Below, in pieces: positions 63,454 to 64,000 of a DNA stretch of 64,000 nucleotides (position 1 is its first letter; every line of letters starts with the position of its first letter). The stretch covers positions 139,169 to 203,168 of the forward strand of contig JALEGL010000008.1 of assembly GCA_022763185.1 (NCBI GenBank), read 5' to 3'. The stretch is from a bacterium (GTDB taxonomy: Bacteria; Bdellovibrionota_G; JALEGL01). Made by a program: the position numbers and the translations under genes. The notes under the pieces are model-generated. The model did no database searches and had not been told where the DNA came from. It worked only from the letters and a program-made list of their open reading frames with translations.

Positions 63454-64000
63454 TTATCCAACACAGTTTGCTCTTTTTGAATTTAGAGAAATTACATTAT
63501 TCATCCCTCCGTTATCAGGAGAAGGATTGGATTTTTTAATTTTACCAAATTCAAAATCAACAATGGCATCACGTTGGGTTTGCTCAGTGACTTTTGCATA
63601 ATGCTGAGTGATACGAAGATCTTGATGTCCTAAAGCTGCTTGAGCACCACGAATGTTTCTCGTCTGGTTTGCATAGATTGATGCAAAAGAGTGTCTTAAA
63701 ACGTGTGTAGAGCGCATGGGAAGCCCTAGTTTTTTAAAGGCATCTTTGTATGCACGTTGGATAGCATTATACTTAATCAATTCACCTTTTCTGTGAAATA
63801 CCAATTGTTGTTCAGGGTTGAGCGCTTTCCATTCAGTCAGTAGTTGAACCAATTTTTCGGGCATGACAATTTTTCTAAAAACACCTGTTTTGGTGTTTTC
63901 TCGGATCTTGGGTTGTTTGGTCCAAAGATCCCAATTGCATACTCTTTTGATTTCTACTGTTTGACTTTGAAAGTTCACGCAGTCCCACATTAAACCACAA
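63454..64000 (-). CDS. Tyrosine recombinase/integrase, C-terminal part
   Basis: The open frame runs off the right edge, so this is the C-terminal ~180 residues; an internal Met at 63990 is not the start, because the frame stays open as CGLMWD, a normal internal segment of the catalytic domain. Catalytic residues visible are HVLRH (His-x-x-Arg), GHQD (second His) and the nucleophile Tyr in TQHYAKV; the first Arg lies just beyond the window. The N-terminal DNA-binding domain is outside. It is of the phage/integrative element type and sits beside tRNA-Pro, so it probably marks the left border of a genomic island or prophage. Confidence 0.92.
   Translation of the reverse strand, partial: CGLMWDCVNFQSQTVEIKRVCNWDLWTKQPKIRENTKTGVFRKIVMPEKLVQLLTEWKALNPEQQLVFHRKGELIKYNAIQRAYKDAFKKLGLPMRSTHVLRHSFASIYANQTRNIRGAQAALGHQDLRITQHYAKVTEQTQRDAIVDFEFGKIKKSNPSPDNGGMNNVISLNSKRANCVG

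Noticed and set aside
1-64000. CRISPR arrays, rRNA genes, complete insertion sequences or a replication origin
   Set aside because: No regularly spaced repeats, no rRNA sequence, no transposase gene and no DnaA-box cluster were seen.

Overview
The window is a stretch of bacterial chromosome, AT-rich and tightly packed, with nearly every gene on the + strand. The organism is a Gram-negative bacterium: it has BamA, a Skp-like chaperone, LolCD and type IV pili. The pilus gene order pilB-pilT-pilC-pilS-pilR-pilA-pilG-pilH-pilI-pilD matches the arrangement known from Myxococcus and its relatives. With the low GC, the class I lysyl-tRNA synthetase, a Ser/Thr kinase carrying PEGA domains and a secreted matrixin-type protease, this points to a deltaproteobacterial-type lineage, perhaps Bdellovibrionota. 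That placement is inference; no rRNA gene is present.

Layout. 1-192 is the tail of mnmA. 220-2346 (minus) is the PEGA-domain Ser/Thr kinase, and 2546-3463 is ribF. 3.6-17.8 kb is the type IV pilus cluster: motor ATPases, platform protein, PilS/PilR two-component system, a sigma-54-driven pilA with upstream activator-type repeats, PilGHI-like ABC export genes, prepilin peptidase, a second NtrC-type activator with a degenerate receiver, and a PilV-like minor pilin. 18-23.3 kb holds icd, mdh-sucC-sucD and ndk. Two long leaders there, before mdh and before ndk, carry matching structured sequence blocks, and this is the most interesting unexplained signal in the window. 23.3-26 kb is rlmN, an unknown gene, a PilF/Tgl-like TPR lipoprotein and a short RodZ-like protein. 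26.3-30.5 kb encodes a 1394-residue TPR protein. 30.6-34.1 kb is an exported-protein group ending in a metalloprotease.

34-45.6 kb is housekeeping: uvrC, a short comEC, a family-4 uracil-DNA glycosylase, queA-tgt-yajC-secD-secF, and recJ. A REP/MITE-like inverted repeat follows recJ. Then come a small coiled-coil protein, prfB, a broken exported-protein gene, class I lysS, lolC-lolD-bamA-skp, tRNA-Val(GAC), thrS-infC-rpmI-rplT-pheS-pheT, a MerR-type regulator, a cysteine desulfurase and tRNA-Pro(GGG). At the right edge a tyrosine integrase points back at tRNA-Pro, so an integrated element probably starts there.

How the parts fit. PilS/PilR would sense pilin or another cue and drive sigma-54 transcription of pilA. 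The pilotin-like lipoprotein at 24.9 kb probably serves the same pilus, although the secretin and the pilMNOP alignment genes are not in this window. The TCA block and ndk share leader architecture, which suggests, but does not prove, common RNA-level control of succinyl-CoA/GTP metabolism.
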